From Massilia kyonggiensis (lineage in GTDB: Bacteria; Pseudomonadota; Gammaproteobacteria; Burkholderiales; Burkholderiaceae_D): a DNA stretch of 64,000 nucleotides. A model generated the notes under the pieces. That model saw only the letters and a list, made by a program, of their open reading frames with translations, was not told the DNA's origin and searched no databases. The DNA lies in assembly GCF_024756235.1 (NCBI RefSeq), contig NZ_JANUGY010000003.1:310001-374000 (forward strand), written 5' to 3'. Positions 7,542 through 16,656 of the stretch are shown here, one piece after another; the stretch's first letter is position 1, and the number at the start of each line of letters is the position of its first letter. Both the position numbers and the translations under genes were made by a program.

Positions 7542-8941
7542 GACTCCCACAGCGATTTGCACGTTACTGTTCCCCGTTCGCCTGGCTGCTGGCCCTGTGC
7601 CTCAGTTGCGGCGTCGTCGCGTGCAAGTCGCTGCCGGATGTCGAACCCGAAGCGCCCGCGAAGGCCACGCCCACGATCGCGACGACGAAAGGCACGCTGC
7701 CGCCGAAGCAGGCGTCCGCCCTCGTCGCGCGGCGCTGGGCCAATGCGAGCGGCAACCTGAAGGCGCTCGCGGCGCTGGAAGAACAGGCGACGGGCGTCCC
7801 CCTCATCGCGGGCAACAAGGTCACGCTGCTGTTCGACGGGCCCGCGACGATGCGCGAGATGATGGCCGCCGCACGCGCCGCCACCAGTTCCATCAACCTG
7901 GAGACCTATATCTTCGACCAGGACCAGGTGGGCAACGAATTCGCCGACCTGCTGATCGAGAAGCAGCGCCAGGGCGTGGCCGTGAACGTGATGGTCGACG
8001 CCGTCGGCGCCCTCGCGACGCCGGCCGCCTTCTTCGACCGCATGCGCCAGGCCGGCATCCGCGTGCTGATCTTCAATCCGGTCAATCCCGCCAAGGCGCG
8101 CGGCAAGTGGGAACTGAACAACCGCAACCACCGCAAGCTGATGGTCGTCGACGGCAAGGTCGCGTTCACGGGCGGCATCAACATCAGCAGCACGTATGCG
8201 AACAGCTCGCTGTTCCGTTCGCGCCAGAAGCCGGGCCAGGTCGACGGCGACAAGGTCGGCTGGCGCGACACCCACGTCAAGATCGAAGGACCGGCAGTCG
8301 CGCCGCTGCAATGGTCGTTCATCGACCTGTGGGTGAAGCAGGAAGGCGGCGAGCTGCCGCAGGCTGAGTATTTCCCGACGCTCACGGCCGCCGGCGACAA
8401 GATCATCCGCGTGCTCGCGTCCGACCCGGACCACGAATCGGATATCTACAAGGCGCTCGTCGTCGCGATCAGCGAGGCAAAGAAATCGATCCACATCACA
8501 TCGGCCTATTTCGTGCCGGACCAGCAGATCGTCGACGCGCTCATCGCCGCCGCGAAACGCGGCGTGGACGTGCGGCTCGTGCTGCCGGGCGTCTCTGACC
8601 ACAGCCTGATCCGCTACGCCGGCCAGGGCTTCTACGACCAGTTGCTGGCCGGCGGCGTGCGCATCTTCGAGTTGCAGATCGCGGTGCTGCACGCCAAGAC
8701 GGCCGTGATCGACGGCGCCTGGTCGACGATCGGCTCGGCCAACATCGACCGGCGCAGCTTCATCCACAACTATGAGTTGAACGTCGTCGTCATCGACCCC
8801 GCGTTCGGCGCGGCGATGGAGAGCGCGTTCAACGAGGATTTGCGCGACTCGAAGGAAGTCACGCTGGAGCGGTGGCGGCACCGGCCGTGGTCCGACCGGT
8901 TCAAGGAGTGGATGGCGCGGCTGGGCGAGTACTGGATTTAA
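7538..8941 (+). CDS. Phospholipase D family lipoprotein, cardiolipin synthase-like
   Basis: 467 residues, expected to join two phospholipids into cardiolipin or to transfer phosphatidyl groups. Both HKD motifs are intact: HRKLMVVDGKVAFTGG (about 203-218) and HAKTAVIDGAWSTIGSANID (about 385-404). The N-terminus is a signal peptide with a lipobox-like GVVAC near residue 28, so a membrane-anchored periplasmic enzyme like ClsB/ClsC is likely. It is translationally coupled to the preceding membrane protein gene. It overlaps the convergent metallophosphoesterase gene by 4 nt at the stop codons. Confidence 0.87.
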   Translation: MRLPQRFARYCSPFAWLLALCLSCGVVACKSLPDVEPEAPAKATPTIATTKGTLPPKQASALVARRWANASGNLKALAALEEQATGVPLIAGNKVTLLFDGPATMREMMAAARAATSSINLETYIFDQDQVGNEFADLLIEKQRQGVAVNVMVDAVGALATPAAFFDRMRQAGIRVLIFNPVNPAKARGKWELNNRNHRKLMVVDGKVAFTGGINISSTYANSSLFRSRQKPGQVDGDKVGWRDTHVKIEGPAVAPLQWSFIDLWVKQEGGELPQAEYFPTLTAAGDKIIRVLASDPDHESDIYKALVVAISEAKKSIHITSAYFVPDQQIVDALIAAAKRGVDVRLVLPGVSDHSLIRYAGQGFYDQLLAGGVRIFELQIAVLHAKTAVIDGAWSTIGSANIDRRSFIHNYELNVVVIDPAFGAAMESAFNEDLRDSKEVTLERWRHRPWSDRFKEWMARLGEYWI

Positions 8942-9774
8942 AGGCCCGCCGCCATCATCCCGTCCGGCACCTCCGTCCAGACGTTCCCGCTGCGCATGAA
9001 CTTCTCCGTGTTCAGCACCTGGAACTGGTTGTGCACGCTGTCCCAGCCATAGCGGTCGACTTCGATGCGCTGGGGCTCGACGCGGATCACGTTGAACGAA
9101 TTGACTTCGCCCCGCCCGCGCGTGGACGTCGCCGTGCCGGCCTGCACGACGAGCGCGGCGTATTCGCTGATCTTGTAGCGCGCCTGCGTGTTGCCCGCGT
9201 GGCTCATGTGCAGGTGGCCCGCCATCAGGAGGTCGACGCCCAGTTCCGCGAACACGTCCATCGCCATGGGCGCGCGGTCGACGAGGTCATCCTCTTCGGC
9301 GCCCTTCGGCAGGTCGAACGGGTGGTGCGTCACGACGACCCGCGTGACCTCCTTGGGCAGTCCGGATAGCGTCTCCCGGATCTTCGCCACCTGCTCCTTG
9401 TTGACGCGGCCGTCCTTGAACGTGAGCGAGCGCGCCGTGTTCACGCCCAGCACGGCGATCTCGTCGTCGATGTGGACGGGATCCAGGTCGTCCGTGATGT
9501 AGCGCTTGTAGCGGTCGAGCGGCAGCACGAAGCGGCGGAACACGTTGTACAGCGAAATGTCGTGGTTGCCCGGCACGATGATCTGCGGGCCCGGCAGCGT
9601 ATCGAGCCAGGCCCTGGCTTCCTCGAACTGCTCGCTCTTGGCGCGCTGGGTGAGGTCGCCCGAGACGACGACGACATTGGGCGCCAGCTTGTGGACCAGT
9701 TCGCGCAGCGGGTCGAGCAGCATGGTGTCGACGCGGCCGAAATGCAGGTCGGACAGGTGGACGAGTGTGCGCAT
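8938..9774 (-). CDS. Calcineurin-like metallophosphoesterase
   Basis: 278 residues with the full set of metal-binding motifs: HLSDLHFG (D-x-H, residues 7-14), VVVSGDLTQRA (GD, about 40), VPGNHD (about 68), THHPFD (about 149) and AGHLHMSH (GHxH, about 186). The fold hydrolyses phosphodiesters; cAMP phosphodiesterase or nucleotide-related substrates are usual for CpdA-like members. It is the last gene of an apparent minus-strand group with the diacylglycerol kinase and PAP2 genes (16 nt after the kinase stop), which suggests a role in lipid or nucleotide phosphate turnover. Confidence 0.87.
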   Translation of the reverse strand: MRTLVHLSDLHFGRVDTMLLDPLRELVHKLAPNVVVVSGDLTQRAKSEQFEEARAWLDTLPGPQIIVPGNHDISLYNVFRRFVLPLDRYKRYITDDLDPVHIDDEIAVLGVNTARSLTFKDGRVNKEQVAKIRETLSGLPKEVTRVVVTHHPFDLPKGAEEDDLVDRAPMAMDVFAELGVDLLMAGHLHMSHAGNTQARYKISEYAALVVQAGTATSTRGRGEVNSFNVIRVEPQRIEVDRYGWDSVHNQFQVLNTEKFMRSGNVWTEVPDGMMAAGL

Positions 9775-9790
9775 GGGGTTCCCCTTTCCG

Positions 9791-10705
9791 TTATGGTTGA
9801 TTTACGCCATTCTCTACCTTCGGCACGAGCACCGTCAGTGCGCCAGGCCGCATCCGGTAACGCAACGGCGGCGTCATCTCCGTCACTTCGCCGTCCGTCG
9901 CCACGAGCAGGTGGCTGCGGTGGGTGTCGATGTCGAACTCGGGCGCCGTCAGGACGTCGAAGTCGCGCTCCTGGCCGAGCCGGCCGAGCAGCGCGTCGAA
10001 CGCGAAGCGCAGCAGCCCCAGCCGCGTCGGATGCTGGGCCACGTACAGGCTCAGCACGCCTTCGTCGAGGCGCGCCCGCTCGCCGATCGCCAGGCCCTGC
10101 ATCGTGTACGCGTTGTTGCCGATGAAGACGAACGGCGTGCGCCGCGCGAGCCGTTCGCCGTTGACGGTCAGGCGCATCGACAGGAACGGATAGCGGCGCA
10201 GGGCCGCGAGCGCGGCCCAGGCGGCCGCCGGCCACTTGCCGCGGCCGAGGCGGCGCTGCTGCTTTTCGCGGTCGCGCACGATGTCCGGGTACAGGCCGAG
10301 GCTGGAATTGTTCAGGAAGATGCGGCCGTTCACCTCGCCCACGTCGACGTTCACGGGCCGTCCCGTCGCGAGGTTGCGCACGGCCGCACCGAGGTCGAGC
10401 GGGATGCCGAGATCCTTGGCGAAGTGGTTGAGCGTCCCCAGCGGCAACACGCCGAACGGCACGCCGGAATCGACCATCACGGACGCCACGGCATTGATCG
10501 TGCCGTCGCCGCCGCCGGCCGCGACGAGACGCGCGCCCTGCTCCAGCGCGCGCCTGGCCGCGCCTATCATCTTGTCGCCGCCGTCTGCCCGCACGAGCTC
10601 GGCGTCCAGTCCAGCGTCGGTTAGTTGCGTTCGCAGCGCATCGCACGCGGCCTCGTCGTGACCGGTGCCGGCGCCCGCGTTGACGATCACGGTCACGGGC
10701 TTCAT
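9791..10705 (-). CDS. Diacylglycerol/lipid kinase (DAGK catalytic domain)
   Basis: 304 residues of the DagK/YegS type, which phosphorylate diacylglycerol or related lipids with ATP. The nucleotide-binding signature is VAAGGGDGTINAVAS (about 60-74), followed by GVLPLGTLNHFAKDLGIP, the usual glycine-rich loop. VDVGEVNGRIFLNNSSLGLYPDIV and the C-terminal VATDGE also match. GGAGG stands upstream of the ATG at 10705. The start overlaps the stop of the PAP2 gene by 4 nt. A lipid phosphatase paired with a lipid kinase points to phosphatidate/diacylglycerol cycling. Confidence 0.9.
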   Translation of the reverse strand: MKPVTVIVNAGAGTGHDEAACDALRTQLTDAGLDAELVRADGGDKMIGAARRALEQGARLVAAGGGDGTINAVASVMVDSGVPFGVLPLGTLNHFAKDLGIPLDLGAAVRNLATGRPVNVDVGEVNGRIFLNNSSLGLYPDIVRDREKQQRRLGRGKWPAAAWAALAALRRYPFLSMRLTVNGERLARRTPFVFIGNNAYTMQGLAIGERARLDEGVLSLYVAQHPTRLGLLRFAFDALLGRLGQERDFDVLTAPEFDIDTHRSHLLVATDGEVTEMTPPLRYRMRPGALTVLVPKVENGVNQP

Positions 10706-11466
10706 TGCAGGTCCTCCGCCGCGTCCGCTCGGTATGCGCGCTCGCTCCACGACGTTTGCCCCCGCGCCAGCCGGCGCCGGTGCAGGGTCGACACGGCCGT
10801 GATGCAGATCGCGAGCCAGGCCGCGCCCTCCGCCGTCGCGGCCAGCACGTCGGACAGGTAGTGCACGCCCAGGTACATGCGCGACAGCGCGACGAGCATC
10901 ACCATCAGGACGGCACCGAGCGTGACGAGCGCGCGCGCACGCCACGTCCGTACCCGGCGCACGAAGTAGCACGCCAGCAGGCCGTAGAACACGGTGGCCG
11001 CCGCCGTGTGGCCGCTGGGGAAGCTGTACGTCATGAGGCTCAGCAGCGGTTCGTCGAAGCTGGGTCGGGTGCGCCGGAATACGTGCTTCAGCGCGACGTT
11101 CAGCAGCATGCCGCCCGGCACGGCGACGACGCAGACGATCAGCCAGTAGTGTGCGTGACGGCGCCAGAACCACAGCGCCAGCAGCACGGCCATGATGCTC
11201 GATCCGACGATGCCGTTCCAGTGCGTAACGATGAGCATCGCGCGCGTGAAGCCGGGTGTGGCGCGCTCGTGGAACCAGTGTGCGAGCTGGACGTCGACGA
11301 GCGTGATCGTGTCGCCGGTGACGACGTCCTCCGCGATCTCGCCGAAGATCCACGCGGCCAGCACCAGCAGCGCGAGGCCGACGGTGAGGTGCAGGCCCAT
11401 CTGCCCTTCGGGCGACAGGCGGGCGGCGACGAAGCGGCGCAGGCGTGACGGAACGGTATTCAGCAT
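10702..11466 (-). CDS. PAP2 superfamily lipid phosphatase
   Basis: 254 residues from the ATG at 11466, which has TGGAG upstream. An ATG at 11487 would add 7 residues but has no ribosome binding site. The acid-phosphatase motifs are complete: KHVFRRTRPS, then YSFPSGHTAAA, then SRMYLGVHYLSDVLAA. Five or six membrane spans are visible, for example LTVGLALLVLAAWIFG and YWLIVCVVAVPGGMLL. The enzyme probably dephosphorylates phosphatidate, phosphatidylglycerol phosphate or undecaprenyl diphosphate in the membrane. It is the first gene of a group with the lipid kinase (4-nt overlap) and metallophosphoesterase. Confidence 0.87.
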   Translation of the reverse strand: MLNTVPSRLRRFVAARLSPEGQMGLHLTVGLALLVLAAWIFGEIAEDVVTGDTITLVDVQLAHWFHERATPGFTRAMLIVTHWNGIVGSSIMAVLLALWFWRRHAHYWLIVCVVAVPGGMLLNVALKHVFRRTRPSFDEPLLSLMTYSFPSGHTAAATVFYGLLACYFVRRVRTWRARALVTLGAVLMVMLVALSRMYLGVHYLSDVLAATAEGAAWLAICITAVSTLHRRRLARGQTSWSERAYRADAAEDLQ

Positions 11467-11536
11467 ACCGCTCCAGATGGGGCGCATTGGCTAAAAAACC
11501 ACACAAATATGCAACAACTGTTTTTTTGTACAGTAC

Positions 11537-11552
11537 CTGTAGATTTATACAG
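11537..11552. promoter_or_regulatory. Candidate LexA (SOS) box
   Basis: CTGTAGATTTATACAG fits the CTGT-N8-ACAG consensus exactly, and the spacer is AT-rich as in strong SOS boxes. It lies 79 nt upstream of the 70-residue gene at 11631 and about 70 nt upstream of the divergent PAP2 gene. Possible promoter elements around it (TTGTAC at 11526, TATTCT at 11562) do not form one clear spaced pair. Confidence 0.5.
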
Positions 11553-11630
11553 TAGTTGTGCTATTCTGTGCCTACTCGAGCAAGACAACTTGCCAACGCT
11601 AACGTAACCTAACTCGATAAAGGGATCGTC

Positions 11631-11843
11631 ATGTCCACTCTGAACAGCTCCTTCGGCCTTGAATATGCTCCGACGCCTTTCCTGATCCGCTTTGGTCGCC
11701 GCGAGATCCTGGTGACGCGCGACTTCCGCAAGCGCTTCTACCCGGTCAACCCGATCATCGAGTGCGATACCGGCGTCGAGCCGGGCCACGTGGAAGTGCT
11801 GTTGCTGCGCCGTTGGCTGCTCATCCTGTCCAAAGCGCATTAA
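11631..11843 (+). CDS. Small conserved-looking protein, unknown
   Basis: 70 residues with AAAGGGA upstream of the ATG. The protein is basic and has a central RFGRREILVTRDFRKRFYP stretch and a hydrophobic end (VEVLLLRRWLLILS). I recognise no domain. A palindrome that matches a LexA box lies upstream, so DNA-damage control is possible. No neighbouring gene gives a further clue. Confidence 0.6.
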   Translation: MSTLNSSFGLEYAPTPFLIRFGRREILVTRDFRKRFYPVNPIIECDTGVEPGHVEVLLLRRWLLILSKAH

Positions 11844-11867
11844 ATTCATAAGCTTCATCGTTTTCAT

Positions 11868-11937
11868 TCGTTTTCTTTCGCTGAGCTGGCACCTACCCTA
11901 CGGTGTTGCCTTTAGACACTCACCCGAAAGAAAACGA
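11868..11937 (+). promoter_or_regulatory. 13-bp inverted repeat covering the ribosome binding site of the sulfate-binding protein gene
   Basis: TCGTTTTCTTTCG at 11868-11880 is matched perfectly by CGAAAGAAAACGA at 11925-11937. The right arm contains the purine-rich ribosome binding site and the A of the ATG at 11937. If transcribed, the arms would pair across a 44-nt loop and hide the translation start. The promoter position is unknown. Confidence 0.6.
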
Positions 11938-12956
11938 TGTTCAATAAAAAGGTCGCCTCCGCTTTTGCCGCAACGTGTATCGCGGTCGCTTCGCTGGGTT
12001 CATCCGCCGCACAGGCGGCGGACATCACCCTGCTGAACGTATCCTACGACCCGACGCGCGAGCTGTACCAGGACCTCAATGCCGCGTTCGCGCGCCAGTA
12101 CAAGGTCAAGACGGGCGACAACGTGACGGTCAAGCAGTCGCATGGCGGCTCCGGCAAGCAGGCCCGTTCCGTGATCGACGGACTGCAGGCCGACGTCGTC
12201 ACGCTGGCCCTCGCGTACGACATCGATGCTATCAGCGAACGCGGCCTTATCGCGCACAACTGGCAGCAGCGCCTGCAGCACCGCAGCACGCCCTATGCAT
12301 CGACCATCGTGTTCCTGGTCCGCAAGGGCAACCCGAAAGGCATCCGGGACTGGGCCGACCTCGCCAAACCGGGCGTCGCCGTGATCACGCCGAACCCGAA
12401 GACGTCGGGCGGCGCGCGCTGGAATTACCTGGCGGCGTGGGGTTACGCCTTGCGCCAGCCGGGCGCGACGGAAGCATCCGCACGCGCGTACCTCGCGAAG
12501 CTGTTCAAGAACGTGCCGGTGCTCGACTCCGGCGCGCGCGGCGCCACCACCACGTTCACGGAACGGGGCATCGGCGACGTGCTGATCGCGTGGGAGAACG
12601 AAGCGCTGCTGGCCGTGAAGGAACTGGGCAATGGAAAATTCGAAGTCGTCGCACCGTCCGTCAGCATCCTGGCGGAGCCGCCCGTTGCCGTCGTCGACAA
12701 GGTGGTCGACAAGCGCGGCACCCGCGCCGTGGCCGAGGCCTATCTGAAATACCTGTACAGCGCGGAAGGCCAGCAGATCGCGGCGAAGCATTACTACCGT
12801 CCGGTCGTCGAGCCGTATGCCAAACAGTACGCCGCGCAATTCCCGGCGATCAAACTATTTACGATCGACGAAGTGGCCGGTGGCTGGACGAAGGCGCAGA
12901 AGACGCACTTCGCGGACGGCGGGCTGTTCGACCAGATCTATCAGCCGGGCAGGTGA
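11937..12956 (+). CDS. sbp: Sulfate ABC transporter substrate-binding protein
   Basis: 339-residue periplasmic protein that binds sulfate or thiosulfate and hands it to the CysTWA permease. A signal peptide ends near SSAAQAA (about 27). The family signature regions are present: [58 protein letters not shown] and the C-terminal [24 protein letters not shown]. No permease or ATPase genes follow, so it is an orphan that must use a transporter encoded elsewhere. It overlaps the convergent OYE gene by 16 nt. The leader has an inverted repeat over the ribosome binding site. Confidence 0.92.
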   Translation: MFNKKVASAFAATCIAVASLGSSAAQAADITLLNVSYDPTRELYQDLNAAFARQYKVKTGDNVTVKQSHGGSGKQARSVIDGLQADVVTLALAYDIDAISERGLIAHNWQQRLQHRSTPYASTIVFLVRKGNPKGIRDWADLAKPGVAVITPNPKTSGGARWNYLAAWGYALRQPGATEASARAYLAKLFKNVPVLDSGARGATTTFTERGIGDVLIAWENEALLAVKELGNGKFEVVAPSVSILAEPPVAVVDKVVDKRGTRAVAEAYLKYLYSAEGQQIAAKHYYRPVVEPYAKQYAAQFPAIKLFTIDEVAGGWTKAQKTHFADGGLFDQIYQPGR

Positions 12957-14059
12957 TCTTGGCGCCACCGGTCCGCGTTCGCGAGATCCGCGAGCGGGGA
13001 CAGGATGGCCGGATCGAATGAGGCGAGCGCGGCGCCATCCCTGACGCGCTGCGGCCAGTCCGCCTGGGCGAGCGCGCCGCGGCCGAGCGACACGACGTTC
13101 GCCTCGCCCCGCTCGATCATGTCCATGGCCTGCGCCGGATCGTGCAGCGAACCGTTGGCGATCACCGGCTTGCCGCCGTGGCGCTTCGCCAGCGCGGCCA
13201 GGCTCGGCCCTGTCTCGAAGGCGGGTTTCCACGCTTCGTATTCGGTTACGTGCAGGTAGTCGACGTCCAGTCCGCCGACCGTGCGGAAGATCACGGCTGC
13301 CTCTTCCTCTCCTCCCCAGCGATGCGTGAAATCGTTGACCTTCGCCTGCGACAGGCGCACGCCGACGACGTAATCCGTCCCCACCGCGGCCCGTACCGCG
13401 TGGACGACTTCCTCGAGCAGGCGCAGTCTGCCGTCGAGGCCGCCGCCGTAGCGGTCGTCCCGCAGGTTGATGCCTTCCGACAGGAACTGGTCCAGCAGAT
13501 AACCGTTCGCGCCATGGATCTCGACGCCATCGAACCCCGCTTCACGGGCTCGGCGGGCGGCCTGCGCGAAACCGGCCACGGCGGTGTCGATGTCCTGCTG
13601 CGTCATCGCGGCGGGCACGGCATACTCGCCCGTTCCGCGATAGAACGCCATCTGCTTGCCCTTCGGCTGCACGGCCGATGGGCCGATGGTGCCCGTCCGG
13701 TACGGGTTCCCCTGCGACAGCGCGCCCGCATGCATCAGTTGCGCGATCACGCGGGCGCCCCGCGACTGCACCCGCTCGACGATGGGCCGCCACGCATCGC
13801 GCTGCGCCGTGTTCGCGAGCCCCGGCTGGTGGAGATATCCCTGAGAATACGCCTCGTCCGTGTACAGGCCTTCCGTGATGACGAGACCGAAGCCGCCGTC
13901 CGCGAACTGCGCGTAATAGTCGGCCATGCACGTCGTCGGCATGCCGTCGGCGCCCGCGCTCACGCGCGTCATCGGCGCCACCGCCAGACGGTTGCGCAAC
14001 GCCAGCGCACCCAGGGCCAGCGGTTCGAAGAGCGTGTCGACGTGACCGTTATCGCGCAT
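12941..14059 (-). CDS. NADH:flavin oxidoreductase, Old Yellow Enzyme family
   Basis: 372-residue FMN-dependent ene-reductase, a TIM barrel acting on activated C=C bonds. Recognised elements are [12 protein letters not shown] at the start of the barrel, the substrate-binding pair in [17 protein letters not shown] (H-x-x-N), and the FMN-phosphate region GKPVIANGS...[14 protein letters not shown]. The gene overlaps the upstream RidA gene by 11 nt and probably shares its transcript. A LysR regulator gene diverges from the pair. The physiological substrate is unknown. Confidence 0.9.
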   Translation of the reverse strand: MRDNGHVDTLFEPLALGALALRNRLAVAPMTRVSAGADGMPTTCMADYYAQFADGGFGLVITEGLYTDEAYSQGYLHQPGLANTAQRDAWRPIVERVQSRGARVIAQLMHAGALSQGNPYRTGTIGPSAVQPKGKQMAFYRGTGEYAVPAAMTQQDIDTAVAGFAQAARRAREAGFDGVEIHGANGYLLDQFLSEGINLRDDRYGGGLDGRLRLLEEVVHAVRAAVGTDYVVGVRLSQAKVNDFTHRWGGEEEAAVIFRTVGGLDVDYLHVTEYEAWKPAFETGPSLAALAKRHGGKPVIANGSLHDPAQAMDMIERGEANVVSLGRGALAQADWPQRVRDGAALASFDPAILSPLADLANADRWRQDHLPG

Positions 14060-14453
14060 CGCCGCCTCCCTGTTTGCGTACGGCCGCGATCGCCTCGATC
14101 TCGATCATCGCCCGCGGATCGTAGAGCGCCTTGATCTCGGCAATCGTATCGGCGGGATACGGCGCCGAGAAAAATTTCCTGCGTAACGCGACGACGTCCT
14201 GGAAGCATCCCATGTCGGTCACGAAGATCGTGACCTTGATGACGTCGCGCAGGCTGGCCCCGCCCGCTTCCAGCGCGCGCCGCAGGTTGGCAAATGCCTG
14301 CTCGCCCTGGGCGAGGAAGCCGCCGTCGACGATGCGCCCGTCGTCGCCGGCGCCGGCCTGGCCGGAGATGAACAGCAGGTCGCCGAACCGGATGCCCTGC
14401 GACAGCAGATAGGGTTCATACGGATCCGGCTGCGTGATGATACGTTCGAGCAT
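14049..14453 (-). CDS. RidA/YjgF family protein
   Basis: 134 residues. RidA proteins hydrolyse reactive enamines and imines formed by PLP enzymes. The central LFISGQAGAGDDGRIVDGGFLAQGEQAFANL is characteristic. The C-terminal DPRAMIEIEAIAA carries the arginine usually needed for deaminase activity. The ATG at 14453 has AGGAGGCAG upstream. It is co-transcribed with the OYE gene, which suggests a small catabolic or detoxification operon. Confidence 0.88.
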   Translation of the reverse strand: MLERIITQPDPYEPYLLSQGIRFGDLLFISGQAGAGDDGRIVDGGFLAQGEQAFANLRRALEAGGASLRDVIKVTIFVTDMGCFQDVVALRRKFFSAPYPADTIAEIKALYDPRAMIEIEAIAAVRKQGGGDAR

Positions 14454-14491
14454 GTCTGCCTCCTGAAGTCGAAAAGAACAACGGGATGAGA

Positions 14492-14582
14492 TCAACTCAC
14501 CCATGTATGGAATAATCGCCGCCAGCGGCTCTCGCGACAAACGACGGTTTTTCACGCATCAGATGACTTCAACTCACCCATT
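14492..14582. promoter_or_regulatory. Direct repeat TCAACTCACCCAT in the RidA/LysR divergent region
   Basis: TCAACTCACCCAT occurs at 14492-14504 and again at 14569-14581, 77 bp apart (about seven helical turns). The second copy lies within the first codons of the LysR gene. Such spacing could suit a looping or autoregulatory operator, but chance is not excluded. Confidence 0.4.
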
Positions 14583-15486
14583 CAGCGAACGGACGACGCG
14601 CCGGCTGCCACCGCTTTCCTCCCTGCGCGCGTTCGAGGCGGCGGCGCGGCACGGCAGCTTCAAGCGCGCCGCCGACGAGCTCGCCGTAACGCCGACAGCG
14701 ATCAGCCACCGCATCCGCGTCCTCGAAGATGTCACGGGCCTGAAACTGTTCGTGCGCCAGGTCCGGCAAGTCACGCTGACCGACGCGGGCGCCCAGCTGT
14801 ATCCCGTGCTGCGGCAGGGGTTCGACGCCATCGAAGCCGTGCTGGCGCGCCTCACGCAGCCGAACCGTAGAGACAGGGTCACTGTGTCGGCGACGCACGC
14901 GTTCACCGCGAAATGGCTCGTACCGCGGGTCGCCCGCTTTCACGCATTGCATCCGGACATTGACCTGCAACTGCACGCGTCCGATGCGACGGTCGACTTC
15001 GACGCCCACGGCGTCGACATCGCCATGCGCTACGGCAACGGCCCCTATCCCGGCCTGATGACCGAAGTCATGTTCGCGGACGCGTACGCACTGGTCGTCA
15101 ACCCGATGCTGGGCGTCCGCTCGATCGAAGACCTGCAATCCGTGCCGCTCATCCACTTCGACTGGCAAAAAGCGTCTCCCAACAATCCCACATGGGAAGC
15201 ATGGTTCGCACGCACGGGGCTCGCATGGCAGCCTGCGCGCGGACAACTCCGGTACTCGGACGAAGGCCATGCGATCCAGGCCGCCGTCGCTGGCCAGGGA
15301 GTCGCCCTGCTGAGTCTTGCCCTGGTGGCCGAAGAGATCGCGGCGGGCTATCTCGTGCAACCGTTCGGACCGGCCATTCCCGGATACACGTACCACTTGG
15401 CAATGCGCGCCGACCCACCGCCGGGCCCTGCGGCGCTGGCCGTCGCCGACTGGTTGCGTCGTGAGGCGGAGGCTTGTAAATCCTGA
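14563..15486 (+). CDS. LysR-type transcriptional regulator, GcvA-like
   Basis: 307 residues. The N-terminal winged helix-turn-helix reads LSSLRAFEAAARHGSFKRAADELAVTPTAISHRIRVLE (about 17-54). The type-2 periplasmic-binding-like effector domain follows (about 95-300), with SATHAFTAKWLVPRVARFHALHPDIDLQLHAS typical of the GcvA/AmpR group. The ATG at 14563 (MTSTHPFSERTTRRLPPL) is preferred over one at 14503 because the extra 20 residues are unlike the family. It diverges from the RidA-OYE pair and is the obvious candidate to control it. Confidence 0.85.
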   Translation: MTSTHPFSERTTRRLPPLSSLRAFEAAARHGSFKRAADELAVTPTAISHRIRVLEDVTGLKLFVRQVRQVTLTDAGAQLYPVLRQGFDAIEAVLARLTQPNRRDRVTVSATHAFTAKWLVPRVARFHALHPDIDLQLHASDATVDFDAHGVDIAMRYGNGPYPGLMTEVMFADAYALVVNPMLGVRSIEDLQSVPLIHFDWQKASPNNPTWEAWFARTGLAWQPARGQLRYSDEGHAIQAAVAGQGVALLSLALVAEEIAAGYLVQPFGPAIPGYTYHLAMRADPPPGPAALAVADWLRREAEACKS

Positions 15487-15588
15487 ACAAGGCGCAATGT
15501 TGTAACAAATGACTTGAAATCCGCCGTGCGGCTACGATTGTCGTGTTCAGCAACGAACTCGTAATCCAACCTGAGCGAAGGAGCATTC

Positions 15589-16647
15589 ATGTCAGTGCAA
15601 TTACGCAAGATCAACGAGCAGGTGATGGTCATCACCGGCGCCACGAGCGGCATCGGCCTCACGACGGCGCGCATGGCCGCCGAGCAATGCGCCAAACTAG
15701 TTCTCGCCGCCCGCAGCGCCGACGCGCTCGACCAGCTGGCGAGCGAGCTGCGCCGCACCGGTACGCAAGTCGCGACGGTCGTGGCCGACGTCGGCAACCC
15801 GGCCGACGTCGAACGCATCGGCCAGGCCGCGATGGAACGCTTCGGCCGCATCGACACTTGGGTCAACAACGCCGGCGTCTCGATCTTCGGCCGCAACGAA
15901 GACGTCTCGCTGGAGGACATGCAGCGCCTGTTCGACACGAATTACTGGGGCGTCGTCCATGGCTCGCTGGAAGCCGTCAAGCACATGAAGACGCGCGGCG
16001 GCGGCGCCATCATCAACCTCGGCAGCGAACTGTCCGACGTCTCGATCCCGCTGCAAGGCATCTACGCCGCGTCGAAGCACGCGGTGAAGGCGTTCACGGA
16101 TTCGCTGCGCGTCGAGCTGGACAAGGACAAGGCGCCGATCGCGGTCACGCTCATCAAGCCGGCCGCCATCGACACGATGTTCGTCGCGCACGCGAAGAAC
16201 TACATGGACAAGGAACCGACCCTGCCCCCGCCGATCTACGCGCCGGAGCTGGTGGCGAATTCGATCCTGTACGCGGCCCAGCATCCGAAACGCGACGTGT
16301 TCGTCGGCGGCGCGGCCAAGGCTTTCTCGGTCGGCAACTTCGCGATGCCGTCCGTGCTCGACCGCATGATGCGCGCGACGATGTTCAAGCAGCAGCAGAC
16401 GGACATCCCGAGCTCGCCGAACCGCCGCGATGCCCTGCACGCACCGAATCCCCAGCACGAGCTGCGCGAACGCCAGGGCATTTCCGAGCACGTCGTCGAG
16501 ACATGCCCGTACACCGCGCTGTCGCTGCGCAAGGGCAAGGTGGTGGGTGTGCTGCTGGGCGCCGGTGCCCTGTTCGCCGCATGGAAGCTGGCAGGCCGTC
16601 CGGCCACCCGCACCTGGTCATCGAACCGCCTGCGCCAGGCACTGTGA
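15589..16647 (+). CDS. SDR family oxidoreductase with membrane-tail (first of tandem pair)
   Basis: 352 residues. Classical short-chain dehydrogenase: NAD(P)-binding TGATSGIG (about 15-22), NNAGVS (about 92), and the catalytic Ser...Tyr-x-x-x-Lys in GSELSDVSIPLQGIYAASKHA. After the usual 250-residue SDR fold there is an extra 100-residue C-terminal part with a hydrophobic segment (VVGVLLGAGALFAAWKLAG), so it may be membrane-tethered. GAAGGAG precedes the ATG. Its paralogue starts 9 nt after its stop. The substrate is unknown. Confidence 0.85.
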   Translation: MSVQLRKINEQVMVITGATSGIGLTTARMAAEQCAKLVLAARSADALDQLASELRRTGTQVATVVADVGNPADVERIGQAAMERFGRIDTWVNNAGVSIFGRNEDVSLEDMQRLFDTNYWGVVHGSLEAVKHMKTRGGGAIINLGSELSDVSIPLQGIYAASKHAVKAFTDSLRVELDKDKAPIAVTLIKPAAIDTMFVAHAKNYMDKEPTLPPPIYAPELVANSILYAAQHPKRDVFVGGAAKAFSVGNFAMPSVLDRMMRATMFKQQQTDIPSSPNRRDALHAPNPQHELRERQGISEHVVETCPYTALSLRKGKVVGVLLGAGALFAAWKLAGRPATRTWSSNRLRQAL

Positions 16648-16656
16648 GGAGGCATC

